64,000 nt of DNA, taken from assembly GCA_021234155.1 (NCBI GenBank), contig JAJEKV010000056.1:4325330-4389329 (forward strand). The letters run 5' to 3'. The translations under genes and the position numbers were made by a program. The notes beneath the pieces were generated by a model. That model did no database searches, was not told the origin of the DNA, and saw nothing but the letters and a program-made list of their open reading frames with translations. The DNA is from Isoetes taiwanensis. Lineage: Eukaryota > Streptophyta > Lycopodiopsida > Isoetales > Isoetaceae. Below are positions 61,128-64,000 of the stretch, in pieces. Within the stretch, counting starts at the first letter, position 1; each line of letters starts with the position of its first letter.

Positions 61128-62290
61128 TGGTATCAGAGCTAATGGCAACCAGACTTGGATCATCCTTGTTAAATGGTGTGGAGACATTTCAAGGAGAAGC
61201 TGGCTTTCAAGCTTGGAAGGAAAGAATGAAAGATGTTTTGCAGGCAGAAGATCTTTAGGATATTGTTGCAGGGGAAGGACTTGATGAAGCAGAAGGTAGT
61301 ACAACTGTTCATGGAAGAAAGGGTGCTAGTGGAGAATCTGTTAATGCTGGGAATGAAGGAAACAACACAAAAAGGGATCAACAAACAAGGTGTATAATTT
61401 CTAGTAAACTCAGCTCCAGCATTATGTTTAAACTTAGAAACAAAACACCACAGGAAATTTGGGACTTTCTGATTAATAATTATGAAGCCAAGAATTCCTC
61501 TCAGATAGAAATGCTAGATAGGCAGTTGAGAAAGCTGAAATTCAAGGAGGATGATAACTTAACACAATTTTTCTAGAAATATGATAATATAGTTGCTGAC
61601 ATGGAAGCAGCAGGTGTTCCTACAACAAAAGACTTCCATGTGCTATCATTATCATGAGCATTCTCAGACTTTGACCAATTATCCACTCTAGTAAGGAGTG
61701 TGGCCAGAAATAGAGAGAGGGCAGAGCTTATGATCATGACTGAAATTGAACAGAAAAAAATAATCAAAGGAGAAGGTGCCGAAATACTTTATACAGGGAG
61801 AAGAAAAAGTCATTCTTCAAATAACAAAAGTAAGCTGGGACCATGCTTTAATTGCAAGGCATATGGGCACTTGAAACACAATTGTCCCAAGATCAAAGAA
61901 AATGAAAATAGATGCTATAATTGTAAGGGTTATGGTCATATAGCATCTGCATGTCCTAGTCCAAAAGGTACTGGAAGAAACAAAGGGAAAAATAATAGTT
62001 ATATTGCCAAAGGAAAGGGAACTTACTCCAAAGGAAAAAATGAAAAGGCAGCAAGTGTTAATTTAACACAAGAGACAACACTTGAAGAAGAAGATTCAGA
62101 TGCTGAGGTAATAACTGATGCTATTTGCTCAATTTCTGAAAGAAAAACTAACGAGAATGATAATATGCTTGCGTTAGATAGTGGAGTATAGAGGTCAGTA
62201 GTTAAAACTACTGATGCTCTTAAGGAAAGGAGAAAAAGAAGTGGAGTTTTTGTGCAAATGGGAGATGGAGAATTGCAACAAGTGGAAATG
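61128..62290 (+). pseudogene. Truncated Copia element: primer site, gag and start of protease
   Basis: TGGTATCAGAGC (61128-61139), a perfect initiator-Met primer site, follows a probable LTR end (TTTATTCACA). Gag starts at ATG 61142 and stays in one frame through FQGEAGFQAWKERMKDVLQA, LRKLKFKEDDNLTQFF and two CCHC knuckles, CFNCKAYGHLKHNC (61843-61884) and CYNCKGYGHIASAC (61913-61954). It reaches LALDSGV near 62170 (protease; family motif DSGA). Four in-frame stops are seen (near 61256, 61574, 61657 and 62189) but no frameshift. Similarity is lost after about 62290, so protease, integrase, RT and the right LTR are absent. Confidence 0.85.
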
Positions 62291-62299
62291 CACCTTCCT

Positions 62300-64000
62300 T
62301 ACACCTTCTCACCATATTTCAAGGGTCGAGACCACTCCTTCGTCTTTGATCCTTGTCCCTTATAAGGTGGAATAACATGGTTGTTGACCACACCATTTGA
62401 TCAATCTAAATATGTTTGAACCCCTCCATTGCCCACAAGAAATAAAGAAATAAAGAAAGAAAGAAAGAAAGAAAGAAGGCACTACCGATTTTCCCAGTGC
62501 TACACCTAATTGTTTTATGTGTTTGAGATTCTCTCTCTACTTTTCTCCTCTCTCTATTCTATTCTATTCTATTCTATATCTTCTTTGTTAAAATGGTAAG
62601 GCTTTGGACTTTGTGCCTGGAATGCCGCGCAATGCAGATATATGTGGCGTTCCTTCCCGCCTGCGTTCCCCCTTGCGGCATCCTGTTTGCCGGCATTGAA
62701 CGCGAATTTGAAACTGACCATCAATACTAGCAGCTTGCTGAAGTCTTCCCGAGTTCCTACGATTCTTCACTACTCATCATCTACGAAGTTTTCATCAGTG
62801 CCTCACTGCCTCCTCATCTACGAATTTTTCCCTGAGTGCCTCAGAGTTGCATTCTTGAGTTTGAGCTTGGTGCGTGTCCATGATCGGCAGGGGTGAGATA
62901 GGCTTGAATGCTTGGAATGCATGCAGGACATGTTCCTACCTTACGATCGTCTTTTTTGCTTGCAGCTTCCATTTTATCTTTTGGAATTCGAAGCTTGTAG
63001 TTGGAATCCTTAGTTTGTAGTCTTTTATCATTGAAGCTCTAAGGGTAAATTCAGGGCAAAGGATCGGGGAGAGCAGGAACTTGCTGTGGCGCCCATGTTC
63101 CTCGTTATTACTGTGTGTGCTTCCTAATATTTGCACTCTGAACAAGGCATCATTTTGAACGGCTAATCATTGTATCCTTTGTAAATCCTGTGCAGGAACA
63201 GAAAGAGAAGGTTTCGACTCATAGACCCACTGCTTAGGCCTCTCAGGTTCTCTCGGCCTCTCAGGTTTACTATAGATTCTAAAGAACCCTGTTGAAGTTC
63301 CCTTTCAAATCAATAAAGCTTTGCCATTTCATCGTGTTTAGGGAGCCACTCAACTTTGCTGCATCATGCCAAGCATCTTTTGTCTCCACGTTTAGTATAA
63401 AATGGCAAGCGTGAGTCTGATTTCATGTGTTTAGAGACTGCACATAAGCAAAAATAGTGCAAAATTTGAGACTGCACATAAGCAAAATAGTGCAAAATTT
63501 AGGACCACATGTGCATTTCTTATCTGTTTCATTCAAAGAGTTCAAGGATCCGTCTGCCTTCTGCCTCTTCTTCAACATATAGCAGATTGCTGGTTGTTGC
63601 AGAACCTTACCTTAGATTTATGGAAATGAGATTTAGGGAGCCCCTTGGCTTGATGGAAAAATGTGACTCTGGAAATTGGCAGCCAGCCAATACTGAAATC
63701 TCTCATGCCTTCATCTCATAAGAATCAGGCTGAAGAATCAGCTCCTTGAATATTTACACTGATCTGATGTCTTCTATGGCAGCATTATTCTTTTCTTTGT
63801 AACTAAGGTTTTAAATTGACAGCTGATAAATTGTTATGCCTGTCTTTTTTGCAGTCTTGCAGCTTCAAGACATAGGTGAGTGCTTACCACAACTCACCCC
63901 GCATTAGGTGGGTGCTTACCACAACCACTATGGAGATGACATTAAACTGCATGTTGACAGAATGATGCTGCAATAGGCATAGCATTTTTGGATAGATCAT
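62300..64000. other. Intergenic; microsatellites and a short duplication
   Basis: (GAAA)n-type tract at 62444-62477 and (TTCTA)n at about 62553-62577. GAGACTGCACATAAGCAAAA followed by TAGTGCAAAATTT is repeated at 63434 and 63470. GTGCTTACCACAAC occurs twice near 63875 and 63912. No gene is supported. Confidence 0.5.

Noticed and set aside
62642-62896. 84-codon ORF near a GC-rich patch
   Set aside because: Hydrophobic/serine-rich composition but no recognised family, no splice context and no repeat support.

Overview
This window is from a land-plant nuclear genome with a large repeat load. The plant evidence is an F-box/LRR gene of the Arabidopsis At5g23340 type, a galacturonosyltransferase-like gene relic, two Copia-type elements primed by initiator-Met tRNA, and an extensin-like exon. 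A fern or other seed-free plant would suit the style of the repeats, but that is a guess. I see no rRNA, no CRISPR array and no ordinary tRNA gene.

Layout. (1) 1-15.95 kb is a head-to-tail train of five LINE copies of one family. Every junction reads LINE 3' end, a small hairpin, CAYTT repeats, a pure (TC)n tract of about 86-147 bp, then a 5'-truncated next LINE. Copy B is split by a 3.2-kb hAT-like element (8-bp target duplication) that carries a protein-kinase-like ORF. Copy D is split by a 104-bp satellite plus a 4.7-kb DNA transposon with two convergent genes. Copy E is split by a 323-bp MITE. (2) 16-21.3 kb shows almost nothing. (3) 21.35-23.7 and 27.85-28.9 kb are two copies of the same two-unit, Helitron-like element. 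One of them holds a tandem array of tRNA-derived SINE-like units. (4) 23.8-25.2 kb is a probable eight-exon minus-strand gene of unknown function. (5) 26.9-34.65 kb is mostly tandem repeats: a three-monomer higher-order repeat, a 165-bp repeat, an 800-bp array and a 20-bp minisatellite. (6) 35.48-37.27 kb is a gag-only Copia-like element with a 445-bp TRIM inside it; the TRIM LTRs contain a tRNA-like module. (7) 41.0-42.7 kb is the one clearly intact host gene, F-box/LRR, minus strand, two exons. (8) 43-51 kb holds degraded gene fragments. (9) 51.01-52.57 kb is a 1.55-kb solo LTR. (10) 53.03-57.19 kb is a TIR element whose ends are packed with a repeated GGAAACCTCCCC motif. (11) 59.9-64 kb holds a foldback repeat related to the 800-bp array and a truncated Copia gag-protease.

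Most coding sequence therefore belongs to mobile elements and is broken by stops or frameshifts. The nesting gives a relative history: the LINEs came first, the hAT-like element, the two-gene transposon and the MITE landed in them later, and the TRIM landed in the Copia-like element. The most unusual systems are the (TC)n-linked LINE train with a covarying 3' hairpin, the kinase-bearing hAT-like element, the two-gene transposon, the mobilised Helitron-like dimers and the TRIM with tRNA-like LTRs. All names are from reading the sequence; no database search was run.
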